A stretch of DNA of 64,000 bases from Elysia chlorotica (lineage: Eukaryota; Mollusca; Gastropoda; Plakobranchidae), in assembly GCA_003991915.1 (NCBI GenBank), contig RQTK01000074.1:378472-442471 (forward strand). The letters are read 5' to 3'. This document shows positions 50,503-62,720 of this stretch, piece after piece (within the stretch, counting starts at the first letter, position 1; every line of letters starts with the position of its first letter). The notes under the pieces were generated by a model, which was not told where the DNA came from, made no database searches, and saw nothing but the letters and a program-made list of their open reading frames with translations. A program made the translations under genes and the position numbers.

Positions 50503-52000
50503 AAACATTCATAGACATAATTACATGAAATCATAACTCTGAGCAGAAAGCAAACAAATATAAATATAATCATAATTATATTTTATTTCATTTTAAGGCT
50601 TTGTAACAATAATGACTAGTTTATGCATAGACAGTGTTTGAAAAAATCAGTTTGCCTGAAAATGTGAGAACAAGATGACAGCAGCAGCATTTACAAAAAC
50701 ATTATCAACAAACACAAAAACATACTTTTTAAAAGGAAGTTGGCCAATATAATAATTGTCCATAAGAATAGAATGATTATATGATCAGATAATATTAAAA
50801 CATACAAAACAAAATACAGTTGTAGGACTTATATTACACGAAATTAAAAGTATAGTGACTGAATATGTAATGAAGATATTTAAAATAAACATTTTGAATA
50901 TCCATATCTCGTGAGCCCTTTTGTTCATGCCAATAATGAAAACAAATATGAAATGAATGAAAGAAAAAGAATGTATGGGCATAGGTTCCACATCAGATTA
51001 ATGTCAATATAAAAGACAAACATTTGGTTTTGTAAGCAATCATTGGTAGTTTCAAATAAATGCCAAGAACTTTGATATGGAATGAACATGAACAATAAAG
51101 AATTATTTATTAAGTACATGTATGAACTGTTATGCAAAAAGGTGGTATCATGTTCATTTATACCAGTATGAAATGGAGATTATAATAATGTATGGTAATA
51201 ATTGCCCATATGCAATGAAATATAAAATATTGATACAATTAATTTGTGAATAATTCCAATGATACAATTAATTTGTGAATAATTGCAAGCTGAATAAGTG
51301 ATAAAAACTCTGAGCCATTTTGCCAAGTTTACTCATTTGTTCCCAACCAAATTTCTTTATTGTCACTTTTCTTTGTACTAACATAAATCTTCCTTTTGGT
51401 CACTTTTTTAAGAGAAACTGTAAGCAATGAGATTCTCTCTGATGGATAAGAATATAACCATAGCGTCAAATCTCTTTTGTTATTTTGTTCTTATTAAAAA
51501 AGGAAAGACCAAAAATTGTATTGCCCTTTTGCTCAACCACTAAAACCATATCAGATTCTCCAACAAACAAGCAAGTGGGTGAAAGTAGGCCTACATGTAT
51601 AATACTGTTAAGGCAACACCACAATGCGAAGACACATACTCAAATTTCAATGAGAATAATGAATTTATATTATTCATTTTGAAATTGGGTAAATTTTTCT
51701 GTCATTGTATATGTGATGTATAATAAATAAATTTAAATTTAAAGCTGGTTATCAATTACATTTTGCAACCTACCATAACAAGTGCTATGAGCAAAGACAA
51801 ATATATTGCAGTTATAAAATTAAAATAAATAAAATTGAATCTCAAGTTTAAATTATTTGGTCATTAAAATATTTCTATGTTTGTTCAAAATGAAAATTTG
51901 AGGAGACCAATAAAAGAAATAATACAATCTCAAGACTTGGAGAAAAGAAGGCAAATATTTTTGGTATATGTCTCCTTTCCAAAATAGCCTACATGTTTGG

Positions 52001-52214
<214 letters not shown>

Positions 52215-52348
52215 CACAGCATGTTAAAATAGTACATGCCCTGTTTTTTAGAATGTAAATAAGTTCATTAAAAATAACTGCATTATTTGATTAAAATGCA
52301 TAGTGAATGAGGTAAACCAACATAAATGTCAACATCTGAATGTCAAGA

Positions 52349-53800
52349 TCATCTGGGCAGTAATGACATTAAGACGGCAGTGAAAGCAGATAGAGTGAAG
52401 ACTGCCAAGTTGATCTGAGTCATTTTACCAGCACTGCCTCCTATTTTTGGTCGCTTAGCTGAAATTAAAAAAAAAAAAGGTTAATGTTGCTTAGATAAGC
52501 CAAATGTACATTTTGTACCGTTAAGCATTTTTAAAATCATGTTTTTGAAAATTTGTTTTTATAAGAGCACAGGAAATTGGGGATGCCTAATTGTTTAAAA
52601 GGGGATTTGGAACTTTGTATTGAGCCTAACCCCAGTCTAGAAGTATTCTTTTATTTATTTCATTACCTTTTGCAAAATAATTGGAATCTTTGTATAAGTT
52701 TGCATGGTAACTTGGAAAAGAGGTTTAATAATAAAAAAAATCAAAATGAAGATATGTCAAAAAAGATCTTTAATATTCTATGTTAATCCAACAATCCATT
52801 ATGAACATACATGAAAATGGAAAAAGCAAAAGGAAGTTCAATGCTTTATAGCTGTAGAAGATATTGAAAGAATTATTTAAATAGGCCTACTAAAGACAGT
52901 TTTAGTCATACTGATATTCTACAGATAATTGGAAACACAATTATTTTAGGAGAAACTTGCAGCATAGCCCTTTAATGCAGTATTCAGCTGTAATTGGACA
53001 CTTCGAGCAAGATTCTCCCAGGTTGTAGGGTCTTTCTCCCACATAATTGCCCCTGAAAACCAAAGGCAAAAATGAAATAATGTATCTATCTATGGCAAGA
53101 AACAACCTACTAAGATTTCAATTGCTTTTTAAATCATACACTCTTTCTTATATTATTTGCATGTTTCTCAGATAGACCGAAAATAGAACATGCACACTCT
53201 ATCCATGGACCACCACAAACTCATAAAATATTACGCAGGAATATTAATTTGAAGATAGTTGTTCTTTTATAATTATGTAAGTCCTTCTCCCCCACATTTT
53301 CCTAAGGTGAACTTCTCTTTTAATAACACAAAGTAATTATGATAAAACTGCTACAATAACTCTGTAGCAGCCCAGGAAATACTCAATAAAGAAAAAAATT
53401 GTGAACTAATGCACACACAAAAACCATCACATTGGATTGAGTTTGATCCCTAACTTACCCAGGTCCATAATGGCAGGCCACATGATAGCCACTTATGCCT
53501 CTGAACCTTTTCAGAACTGGACAGTACTTGACCCCACAGCCTACAGCTTGGCTTGTCGCCCATACAACCTGGAAATTGTATTGATTAATTTTAAAATACG
53601 AAGATAGGACATAAGAATATTTCTTTTGATTTTGAGAAGTTTCTGGGTGTAGGCCTATAGTGAAGCGTTGAATTTTTTTTTATACAACGTTTCCATATTT
53701 ATAGCGCATTTTGACTGGTCATCTTCACCATCTTATCATTTAGTTTCTGGCCATATCTCTCTCTTCATCTCTCCTTTCTCCTCTCTCATTGTCCTTTCTT

Positions 53801-53889
<89 letters not shown>

Positions 53890-55245
53890 AAAGTTAGTAT
53901 GAAAAAAACATTCATGAAAAAAGTTTGACTTGGTACCTGTGTATAATGGCCACAGACCCCTTTGCATTTTCTGGTCTTATAGTCATAAAACTGAACCTCA
54001 TCGTACCACAATTGGACTACAACAGCTGGATCAAATTTGTCTGGAGATATACGAAAGAATTGGATAAGTCTATAGGCCTACTAAGTAAGCTGGTACCGGG
54101 TATGTAAAGAATGCAATAGCAAAAGAAAAAACAACATAATGCTGCTTTTTAAAACTTCTAATCAAAACAAAATAAAAAGCAAATTAAAACAGCTTTTGAT
54201 ATTGAAAAGTGTTAGTAGGTACAAGAAAATACGCAAATAGTGTCAGATAATTTAATCAGGGACTACATTTTGTCGACCTCCTATTAACTTTCAAATAATA
54301 ATTTTATCATGACAAGTAAGTTGTGAAAACAACAATTACAAAAATAACAACGTTAAAAATAAATCAAATTCAAATAGCTCTTTTTATAATAATAATAATA
54401 AATTACATTTATGGCTTTCCAAACAAAACAACTTCAGTCTTTGACTCATTGAGTTGGAGCTTATTTTGTGTATGCTACCAAGTAGGACTGAACACTGTCA
54501 GTGCTTGACTTATTTAGTCAGGTATATGGGGTTAAGATGTTAGATTTCACACTCACGTGTCCCAGCATACAGGTTCTCTCCGACAAACTTGAATCCAGCC
54601 AGGTTTTCTCTATTAGCGCTGTGTTGAAAGTCACACTCCTCCGCCCATTTCTGGGCTGACTCAGCCAGACGTTCATCCCATTCCTTAAGTTAAAAAAATT
54701 TACAATAAGGAATCGTGGTAATTATCTTTTTGATAAAAATAATGATGAGGGTGATGATAACAAATATAAAAGTTATCCGAGGCAAACAATGTGAACTTTT
54801 ATTTGTCATATGACACCGCTTGCCCTCGTCCCACCTCACTGCCCCCCTTTCTCTCTCTCTCTTTCTCTCTCTCTTCCTCTCTCTCTCACCTTTGTCTCTT
54901 TCCCTCTCCCTTTGATCTATCTGTCTTTTCATACATCTATGTTTAAATTATCTATCTCTCTCTATCTCACAAAAAATATTCATTTATATCTTTCCTTTCC
55001 CCTACAACTAGCCCCTTCTTTACTCTACCTTGCCCCACCAGCACTAGCCCCTCTTACCATGTACATCATATCGCTAGCCTGTCTGGTACTTCTAAGATCA
55101 TTGTGTCTCCAAAGCATTGCCATCTTTTCGTCATGGCTGAAGCCAGTCATGTTGTGGTGTATTTCCCGTTTGACCCGATGGTGTAGCGCCTCGTCTGCTA
55201 CTTTCTCGACCATCACTCCAGCTTCTGTGTACGTCACAACATCCT
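52349..55245 (-). CDS. CAP-superfamily secreted protein (CRISP/PI16-like), 5' incomplete
   Basis: Exons in coding order: 55058-55245, 54557-54683, 53937-54040, 53459-53568, 52961-53052 and 52349-52458 (stop TGA). Phases match throughout. The CAP (SCP/TAPS) fold is complete. The first exon has a dibasic RVKR (possible propeptide cleavage) and WRHNDLR. Next come EWDERLAESAQKWA with FQHS, GENLYAG, the CAP1 signature GHYTQVVWATS, and the CAP2 signature HVACHYGPGGNY, followed by a Cys-rich CS.CP...C..GLC segment. The last exon ends in a hydrophobic stretch (NLAVFTLSAFTAVLMSLL) fitting a GPI-anchor signal or membrane tail. The intron after 52961 uses GC (GCAAGT) instead of GT, and no GT there keeps frame. 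The signal peptide lies upstream of 55245. A candidate exon is at 63691-63846. Confidence 0.9.
53800..53882. repeat. (CT)n microsatellite in a CAP-gene intron
   Basis: A pure CT tract of about 80 bp, ending some 55 bp from the exon at 53937. Confidence 0.9.
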
Positions 55246-56277
55246 CTGTTGGAGACACAGTGGGTCGTCAGTGCAACATTGTGGTAGCTTTACAACTCGT
55301 CTTTGAATATAATGATAGGAATAAGATGTCTTGAGACGTAACCTAAACCAATATTTCTGCTTTGGTGTTGTTAACGTTCCATTATTCCGTTTTTAAAGTA
55401 GGACCTATGTTTATTTGTAAGCTACACAAGTGCCTATTAATCAGGTTTAACGTTTAGATTCCCAATCAGAGCCCCACCATTGACTTGACAGAAACCCATC
55501 ACTGAATGTTCGATTCTTTGAGAAACATAGAGTCATCTCATATGTATGATGTCATATCGGATATCTGAAATACTCCAAATCTTTAGTATTTTAAAAATGA
55601 AATAGGACATAATACAATTGAGTTTGCAATAGGAATATTACACTTTCTAACATTAGGCTCTGCTCTAAGTTATTGAACCGACATAGCAACATGTGAGGAT
55701 CAAAACAAGTTGTTATTATATTTCTTCAGTTGTTCATAAAAATAATATAGGCACCCTAAATTCCTCTGAAATCTAGCTTTAGATCGCATAATTAGAGTGG
55801 TCAGTTCTGTAAAGATGTATTTTATATCTTTCTAACATATGCATATCTTTCAAAAACCACTATCTACAAAAAAATCAGTTGTACTTGTGGCTGGGCTGTT
55901 AACTTCAGGACCCGAAACCACTGTAGCAGTGCTTCCGTATCTCGGGATCCTCAAAGTTAAAACCGCATCTATGCTTCGAATCTTTTCGTTCGTAAGATAA
56001 TGAAGGGTAGCATATTAACCCGCGATGGCCGCGAAGGATGAAGTCGAAATCAAAGTAAACTAGGGATGCTAGATCTAGATCTAGATAATTCTAACATTTA
56101 TCATGATTTCCCAATAAGAGCATTGCGGGATGGCAAATTAGTGTTGGACTTGAGTTAGAATCTAGATCTGTAGACAGCTAGGGAGCTCTCGATTTATACG
56201 CCGAACGCTTGTAGGCCTATATATTACTAAATTTAGAGATCTAGACTAGATCCTAGTTACTAGTAAAAAACAAACTC
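55246..56277. other. Interval between the CAP exon and TONSL exon 1
   Basis: No CAP signal-peptide exon is readable on the minus strand here. The right part (from 55902) is copy 1 of the duplicated TONSL 5' block and should hold the TONSL promoter and 5' leader. It contains short upstream ATGs (for example 56025), including a 12-codon ORF. The leader's extent is unknown. Confidence 0.5.
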
Positions 56278-56410
56278 ATGGATGCTGATGATGCCAAAAG
56301 TTTGCAATGTTAGTAAAGTTAAAAACTTGAGTCCTAATCAGATTTTTTTAATGGAAATTTTCATCTTACCATAATAACTCTGAGTAGTGCAAAAAATTTA
56401 ATGATTTTTA
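55902..56410. repeat. Duplicated TONSL 5' block, copy 1
   Basis: About 500 bp that recurs at 60070-60586 in the same orientation with a few substitutions and small indels. It starts at ACTTCAGGACCCGAAACC and ends near AAAAAATTTAATGATTTTTA. It includes the first TONSL coding exon and its donor. Confidence 0.9.
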
Positions 56411-57297
56411 TCTGTCTACTGGTATATTTGTGACATAATTATATAATTATTTTACAATATTAGATCTTTAGAAAAACTTCAGTGGTAGAGATTTAATCGC
56501 ACATTTTTTATGCCTTAAACAATTATTGACATTATTTTGTAAAGAGTAAAACTAAAATGATTAAATTTTAAATCTTTTTTTAATTATCTAATCCAGGTTT
56601 TTTAAGAGATAAAAAAAAAGCGGAGGCGAGGAATAAACTAAAGGAAGTTGCGGAATTCTGCAATTGCATTGGAGAGATTTACTCCAAATATGGTTTGTCA
56701 AAGCTTTCTTTGTCATTTAGTTTTAGTGTCAACCCTTCAGTAAATTTCTTTTTTTACTTTCCTTCCTCTAAAAAATATGACGTCTTTTTAACTTTTACAG
56801 AGAAAAAAATCTAATTTTCTTGACATCTACGTACTCAAGTTTTTATTTATCAATGTTATATATTTCTACTTAATATCACTTTTTTCTTTAAGAAAAAACG
56901 TAAAAATTGTTTTTGTATATTTTGCATGTTTTTAAAATATTTCATTTCTAGACTTCTTTGCAGGCATTTATAAATCGATATCTATGAAATGATGAATATT
57001 AATTTATTACATGACTTTAAAACCTTAGAATGAAATGCCTTTTGCCAGCTGTATTGACAGGTCTCTCAGCTCTGGCTGTTCCTTAAATTTTCCAATGTTT
57101 TTGGTGTTTTTCATTCAATTCATAGGCCAGTACGAGGAGGCAATACAAGAACACACACAAGAACTTCAATTAGGTGAAGCACTAGGAGACAAAATTGGTG
57201 AGGCAGTGGCCTGTCGCAAGATTGGTGAATGCCACTGCTTTTTGGGCCAGTATGAGTTGGCTCTCAGTCTACAAAAGAGACATTTAGTACTTGCAAG
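56278..57297 (+). CDS. TONSL: Tonsoku-like protein (TONSL), first three coding exons
   Basis: Exons 56278-56299, 56597-56692 and 57126-57297 join in frame to give the N-terminal 96 residues. In animals TONSL with MMS22L binds newly deposited histones at stalled replication forks and supports homologous recombination. The start MDADDAKSFLRDKKKA has the same spacing to the first TPR as the human protein. TPR-like segments lie at about 27-60 (IGEIYSKYGQYEEAIQEH) and 67-96 (CRKIGECHCFLGQYELALSL). Exon 1 is short and its donor is GTTTGC, so exon 1 is less certain than exons 2-3. Exon 3 ends in phase 2 at GTCAGT. The remaining TPRs, ankyrin repeats and LRRs are not found up to the window end, so the gene either continues to the right past a very long intron or is broken. 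Confidence 0.8.
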
Positions 57298-57776
57298 GTC
57301 AGTCTTTTATTTCAGAATTGGAATTTGTCAATGCATATTCTGATATTGTGGAAAGAGTATGTATACATCACATAATGTAATTTTTGTTATCAGAGTAAAA
57401 CAAAAAATGATGTTGTTTTAATGATATAAAAAATGGGTACAAATTAAATTTCTTTGTAACAATACTGTACCTGCTGTACATAAAAGCCAACAGCACCCAG
57501 TCAGTAGAGGGCCTATACACTTCAACCAGTTTCTCATAACATCCATGGTGTTCGTTTGTTCCTACTGCCTGTAGATAATTTTCATTTTATCATTAAATCT
57601 GTAGAATTCTTATTTGAGCATAAATCTTATTTTAGACTAAATGTTATAGGCTCAGGAACCTCATATAAAATTAATGAGAACTAGTTCATGGGGAAAGGAA
57701 AAGCACCAATAACACAATAAAACGATCATTCCACATGCACAAAGACAAAAGAAATTCAAGAAACAACAACAGCAAT

Positions 57777-57778
57777 AC

Positions 57779-57831
<53 letters not shown>
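57777..57831. repeat. (AAT)n microsatellite
   Basis: About 18 units, followed by a degenerate GTAGTG/GGTGGT stretch. Confidence 0.9.
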
Positions 57832-58576
57832 GTAGTAGTGGTAGTGATAGTGATGGTGGTAAGTGGTGGTGGTGATGGGGAGCTGTTTTTGTTTGTTGTT
57901 GTTTGTCTTGTTTTGTTTTGCTTATTAATTCTTTTATTTGATCTCGTTTTAGTTTCGTGGTTTTTGCTGTTGTTGCCATGACTGTGTTGAGAAAGTATGA
58001 CTATAGACCTTGTAGTTTGAATTTAAAATTAACAGTAAAATTCTATAACTAGGTTTGTTTAATAACATGTCAAACACACGTAGGTAGGCCAACTTACTGT
58101 TCCAGAAAGCCTTGTCCCTGACATCCTATAAACTTGTTTAATCTCACTCTTAAATGCGGAAGTAACTGGAATGGTATTGGCTATCTGAGCAAATGAAATG
58201 AATATGAAACTCATGTATTTTCGTTTCCACTACATGCTTATCTAATTCTATTGACATGCCATCTCTTTAGACTAGCCATAACAGTGGTTACATCTGTTTA
58301 GATATCACTATCAGTAAGAACAACACAAAACTGAAATCCCCTTACCTGCGTAGTGCGTACTGTGTGCTGGTTCTGTTATGTGTGTAACGTGTTTTTTTTT
58401 TTCGTTTTGTTTTTCAGTAATGTTCAACACAGGAGAGATGTCTCCGTCAAATATTAGCTTTCCGAGCAGCAAGGGTCAAGTGGGTTCTCTGGGCCTATGT
58501 ATACCATGACCAGGGAGTGAGGCGGTTGACGTGGTAGGCAGAGCGCTCGATAACATGTTACATGATTTACGAGAGA

Positions 58577-58579
<3 letters not shown>

Positions 58580-58636
<57 letters not shown>

Positions 58637-58638
58637 AG

Positions 58639-58704
<66 letters not shown>
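58580..58704. repeat. (GA)n microsatellite with a central poly-G
   Basis: Two GA tracts flank GGGGGGGAGGGG at about 58629-58640. Confidence 0.9.
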
Positions 58705-58709
<5 letters not shown>

Positions 58710-60069
58710 TTCCAATTAAAAAATACACATAGGGATGCACGGCCGTAAATCAATAGAGCGCAAGACATCTTATTGGAAGATTGCATGGTTTATTCCCTCT
58801 ATGGCAGCATCATTTTTACAAGACATTTTTATGTCGTTGTCAGCCTAGTCCCGTGTTTCCCGCCCTGTCGTCTTTCATCGTATATCTTTCATGAGACATA
58901 CAAGATAGCATACTAGTATAATTTCCTAGATCCGTTACTATAATTTATCTCCACGTTTCTCAAGAATTAAATAATAATTATGTCATGATTTAAATGGCGA
59001 GTACGGTACTGGGCTTGGAAAACAAGGACTGGTAAACAAACTATTGTTAGTGTATTACATGACAACGGAAAGTGAATGCCTTTAATATTGTAATGGTATA
59101 CAAGAACATCAAATCTAGATAACAATAATTAACTGAAAACTTCTATTGTTTAAGCTCTATTGCAACGCTATTAAAAATCGATTATTCCACTGTGGCCGTA
59201 TCATTTTCGCCACAACCAACACTGTGATTGTTCACATTGCTTTCTCCAACCAAAAACCGCAACAACAAGAAGTTAAGGAAATAAACTAAGGCATAATTTA
59301 AAATCTTGTTTAAAACTATCAATAGGTAATCTGGCCCCTTACAAAAAGTTGAGTCATTTGCCTATAACCAATTAACCAATTATAATATTATATCGAAGAT
59401 TTGGGTGCATAACAAAACGCGTGGAAAGAAGACCATGTTCTGTGATAAAATTTTGACTTTGTTTTAATCATTTTAGAGATATCACAGCATTCGCGATTCC
59501 TTATTTTGTAACGTTTTGAAAATTTAGTCGTCAAGGATACATTTTTTGTTTGTTTTTAAAACCCATATTTTAATTAAATCACATAAGTAACATTCTATAA
59601 CTCAAATAATTAATTGCCATTATTTGGCGGTTGTTAATGTTTGTTGGTTTGCTTCGTCTGGCGGTACTTTCCATATCTCTTTCATTACTATTAGCTTTAT
59701 AAGAGGTAGACCTACTATTGATTATCAATAATTTTGTTGCTATTATTAACGACTATTTTAAATATAACAGTCGCGTGTATCTGTTATGTGTATCCTGTTA
59801 TTGTTATAACAAAAAAAAAGAGAAATAAAAATTTGAAGAAAAAAAAAAACAAGAAAAAAAACACTCTATAATTCTATAATTATGTCAATGATAACATAGT
59901 TAGGCAAGACTGTATTATGCCAGTTTAATCTTGCAATAATGACCGAGCAGCTCATAGCAGGTTAGCAGCGATCTCCATGACTTGTTCTTTTCAACTCATT
60001 GGCAGAAGAATTAATTTGCTGAGGCAACAGCGACATAATTGACGCGAGTATTAAATTAATTATACATGT

Positions 60070-60586
60070 ACTTCAGGACCCGAAACCACTGTAGCAGTGC
60101 TTCCGTATCTCGGGATCCTCAAAGTTAAAACCGCATCTATGCTTCGAATCTTTTCGTTCGTAAGATAACGAAGGGTAGCATATTCTACCCGCGATGGCCG
60201 CGAAGGATGAAGTCGAAATCAAAATAAACTAGGGATGATAGATCTAGATCTAGATAATTCTAACATCTAGTTATCATGATTTCCAAATAAGAGCATTGCG
60301 GGATGGCAAATTAGTGTTGGACTTGAGTTAGAATCTAGACCTGTAGACAGCTAGGGAGCTCTCGATTTATACGCCGAACGCTCGTTGGCCTATATATTAC
60401 TAGATTTAGTCATTTTAGAGATCTAGACTAGATCCTAGTAAAAAAACAAACTCATGGATGCTGATGATGCCAAAAGTTTGCAATGTTAGTAAAGTTAAAA
60501 ACTTGAGTCCTAATCAGATTTTTTTAATGGAAATTTTCATCTTACCATAATAACTCTGAGTACTGCAAAAAATTTATTGATTTTTA
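60070..60586. repeat. Duplicated TONSL 5' block, copy 2
   Basis: Second copy of 55902-56410, about 4.16 kb downstream. It keeps the first coding exon (ATG at 60454, coding 60454-60475) and its GTTTGC donor. It differs at several positions, for example AAGATAACGAAGG against AAGATAATGAAGG, and ATCAAAATAAAC against ATCAAAGTAAAC. Exons 2 and 3 lie between the two copies, so copy 2 cannot splice to them in the forward direction. Confidence 0.9.
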
Positions 60587-61139
60587 GTATTTATTTGGAA
60601 GGATTTTACACGTCGGGCCCAAAAATTTAGTAGCTAATATAAAGAAATAAAATGTTGCTAACTAGTATTCATCTACTGATTCTTTAAGATAATCTTAGGA
60701 AAGTCTACTGTTTTTTGATAAATAGGTAAACCAAAACACAAAACCTCCCCAATGTTGATTTTAAAGCATCTTTCAATATTGATTCTAGATCTAATTAATA
60801 GCCTCCATTGTGACGTTCATAACTAGAAGTAAACAAAACATAATTTCCGGCGATCTGGGTGGGCGATCCGATTACTAAATAAATTTTGTCAACGATTCCA
60901 TAGGACGAAACAAAAGCTTATAGATCTAATCTAGGCCTAGAAGCCTACGGTTCGTTTTTTTTTAATATAAAATGGGGAAACCCGGAAAGGCGTCTATTCA
61001 ATAGAAATAATTTGTTTATATAAGTTTGCTGCACACGAACCTTTATTGTGCCTGTCCTGGATACACACGGGCGATATCCCGAAGGAAACTTCAAAAAGTC
61101 CCTTCCTTTAGAACTATGCCCTTGGCAAAATAAATTAGC

Positions 61140-61850
61140 CTATCCATCACCATCATATCCCCAACCCTATCCATAACCCTAACCCTATCCATCACCATAT
61201 CCATATCCCCAACCCTAACCATATCCCTAACCCTATCCATCACCATATCCCTATCCCTAACCATATCCCGAATCCTAACGGTACCATAGCCCTAACCCTA
61301 ACCCTAAAACGTACCCTAACCCTAACCTTAACCCTAACCCTAACCCTAACCCTAAAACGTACCCTAACCCTAACCCTAACCTTAACCCTAACCCTAACCC
61401 TAACCCTAAAACTTACCCTAACCCTAACCCTAACCCTTACCCTAACCCTAACCCTAACCCTAACCCTAACCCTAACCCTAACCCTAACCCTAACCCTAAC
61501 CCTTACCCTAACCCTATCCATCACCATACCCCTATCCCCAACCCTAACCCTTACCCTAACCCTAACCATAGCCCTAACCCTATCCATCACCATACCCCTA
61601 TCCCCAACCCTATCCCTAACCTATCCCGAATCCTAACGGTATCATAGCCCTATCCCTAATCCCATCCCTATCACCATACCCCTATCCCCAACCATATCCA
61701 TAACCCTATCCCGAATCCTAACATACATAGACCTATCCAACCCTATCCCTATTCCTAAATCTATCCCGAACCATATACCTAACCCTAATCATAGACCTAT
61801 TCCTAACCCTATCCCTAACCCTAACCCACACATAAACCATAGTCTTATCT
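61140..61850. repeat. Interstitial telomeric repeat array (CCCTAA)n
   Basis: A core of nearly perfect CCTAAC hexamers (about 61286-61510) is interrupted by AAAACGTACCCTAA variants. It is flanked on both sides by degenerate CCCTATCC and CCCAACCC variants out to about 61140 and 61850. The C-rich strand is the + strand. Short higher-order repeats (CATCACCATA.CCCTATCCC) are visible. The motif equals the TTAGGG-type metazoan telomere repeat. Confidence 0.95.
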
Positions 61851-62200
61851 AGTAGTCGCACCATACCCTAGAACCCTAAAGATAGCCACAGGTATAGATG
61901 CAGCACTAAGAGACCTAGTTCTAAAACTAGCCTATTTATTTGGCACTCCAATGTCACAATTCCAGTAAAAACACGCAAAACTGTTAATAAGCATTTTTTT
62001 TATTTCAACCATAATTCAAACAATTATTATACAGCAACAAAAACATGTATTTAGGTATATTCTTTTTTTATTATTTTGAAACAAAATGCAATATGCAAAA
62101 TAACTAAACTGTATTTTCAATGCCCCATTAGGTATCGACACCCAAATTTCGACCCCAATTATGTAATAGTTAGCCCATGCTAACAACACCCTATATTTCT

Positions 62201-62378
62201 CACCTACGAGATCTACTCTTCTATATAGGAGAGTAGACTCAAAGCGTTGAGTCCGCTCTGAAGTGCCGGAGGCATAAGAGTGGTAACTCGACGCTTGTAG
62301 GTGCTCTCCCCTGATAGTAGGGGAGGGGTGCTCGGCGGAGCTATTCATCCGCCGAGCACAGATACTCTCAAGAGAGTA
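62201..62378. other. Cluster of consecutive hairpins, possible structured RNA or foldback element
   Basis: A 10-bp stem 62201-62210/62294-62303 (CACCTACGAG/CTTGTAGGTG, one G-U) encloses three hairpins: 62213-62221/62228-62236, 62237-62242/62247-62252 (ACTCAA/TTGAGT, loop AGCG), and 62256-62259/62277-62280 with 62264-62267/62271-62274 (TGCC/GGCA). Three more follow: 62306-62312/62319-62325 (CTCCCCT/AGGGGAG), 62329-62339/62348-62358 (TGCTCGGCGGA/TCCGCCGAGCA, loop of 8), and 62363-62369/62372-62378. The segment is GC-richer than its AT-rich surroundings. No known ncRNA family is recognised and the strand is unknown. A minus-strand ORF covering it (62016-62348) looks incidental. Confidence 0.6.
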
Positions 62379-62606
62379 AACGAAAAATTAATTAACAAAC
62401 AATAAAAGAACGAAATTGTCCTGAATAAGCTTATAATTTTTGAAATAAGCTTTTTCGAAATCATTATTAAAAATAATCGATTACATTAAAAAAATCGTCC
62501 CCCCAAAGAACCATGCCCCATTACGCTAAGCTTACTAACATTTTTGGGCCCGACGTGTAAAATCCTCCCGCATCTCGATCTATTGAATTATAAGTAGTGT
62601 TTGTTA

Positions 62607-62720
62607 CTTAGAGTCCAGCGTCAGCTCTATATAAGCTATATCGTGGGCGGTTCCCAAGACTTAACTCCAGCAATTTTATGTGCAGCCACAGAAAGACAGT
62701 GACTCAGACTGCAGGAATCA
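62607..62720 (-). repeat. SINE fragment, diverged
   Basis: Matches the body of the main SINE family (GTC.AGCTCTATATAAGCTAT, GGGCGGTTCCCAAGACTTAA, CAATTTTATGTG.AGCCACA). The tRNA-like head is not clearly preserved. Confidence 0.65.

Larger units (their letters stand above)
57298..60069. other. TONSL intron or downstream sequence, no exon found
   Basis: I searched this interval for the next TPR exon and saw none. It contains (AAT)n at 57777-57831 and a (GA)n/poly-G tract at 58580-58704. The rest is AT-rich. Confidence 0.5.

Noticed and set aside
56025-56054. ATG GCC GCG AAG ... AAA|GTAAAC as TONSL exon 1
   Set aside because: The donor would be phase 0, but exon 2 is only open in phase 1. The ATG at 56278 with a phase 1 donor fits both the frame and the usual N-terminal length.
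57686-57979. Leu-rich ORF near 57.8 kb
   Set aside because: It is a translation of the (AAT)n tract and neighbouring GGT repeats.
61240-61593. Arg/Val-rich minus-strand ORF over the telomeric array
   Set aside because: It is simply TTAGGG-type repeat read in frame.
62016-62348. 110-codon minus-strand ORF across the hairpin cluster
   Set aside because: The amino-acid pattern shows no domain, half the frame is AT-rich intergenic sequence, and the inverted repeats explain the conservation-like look better.
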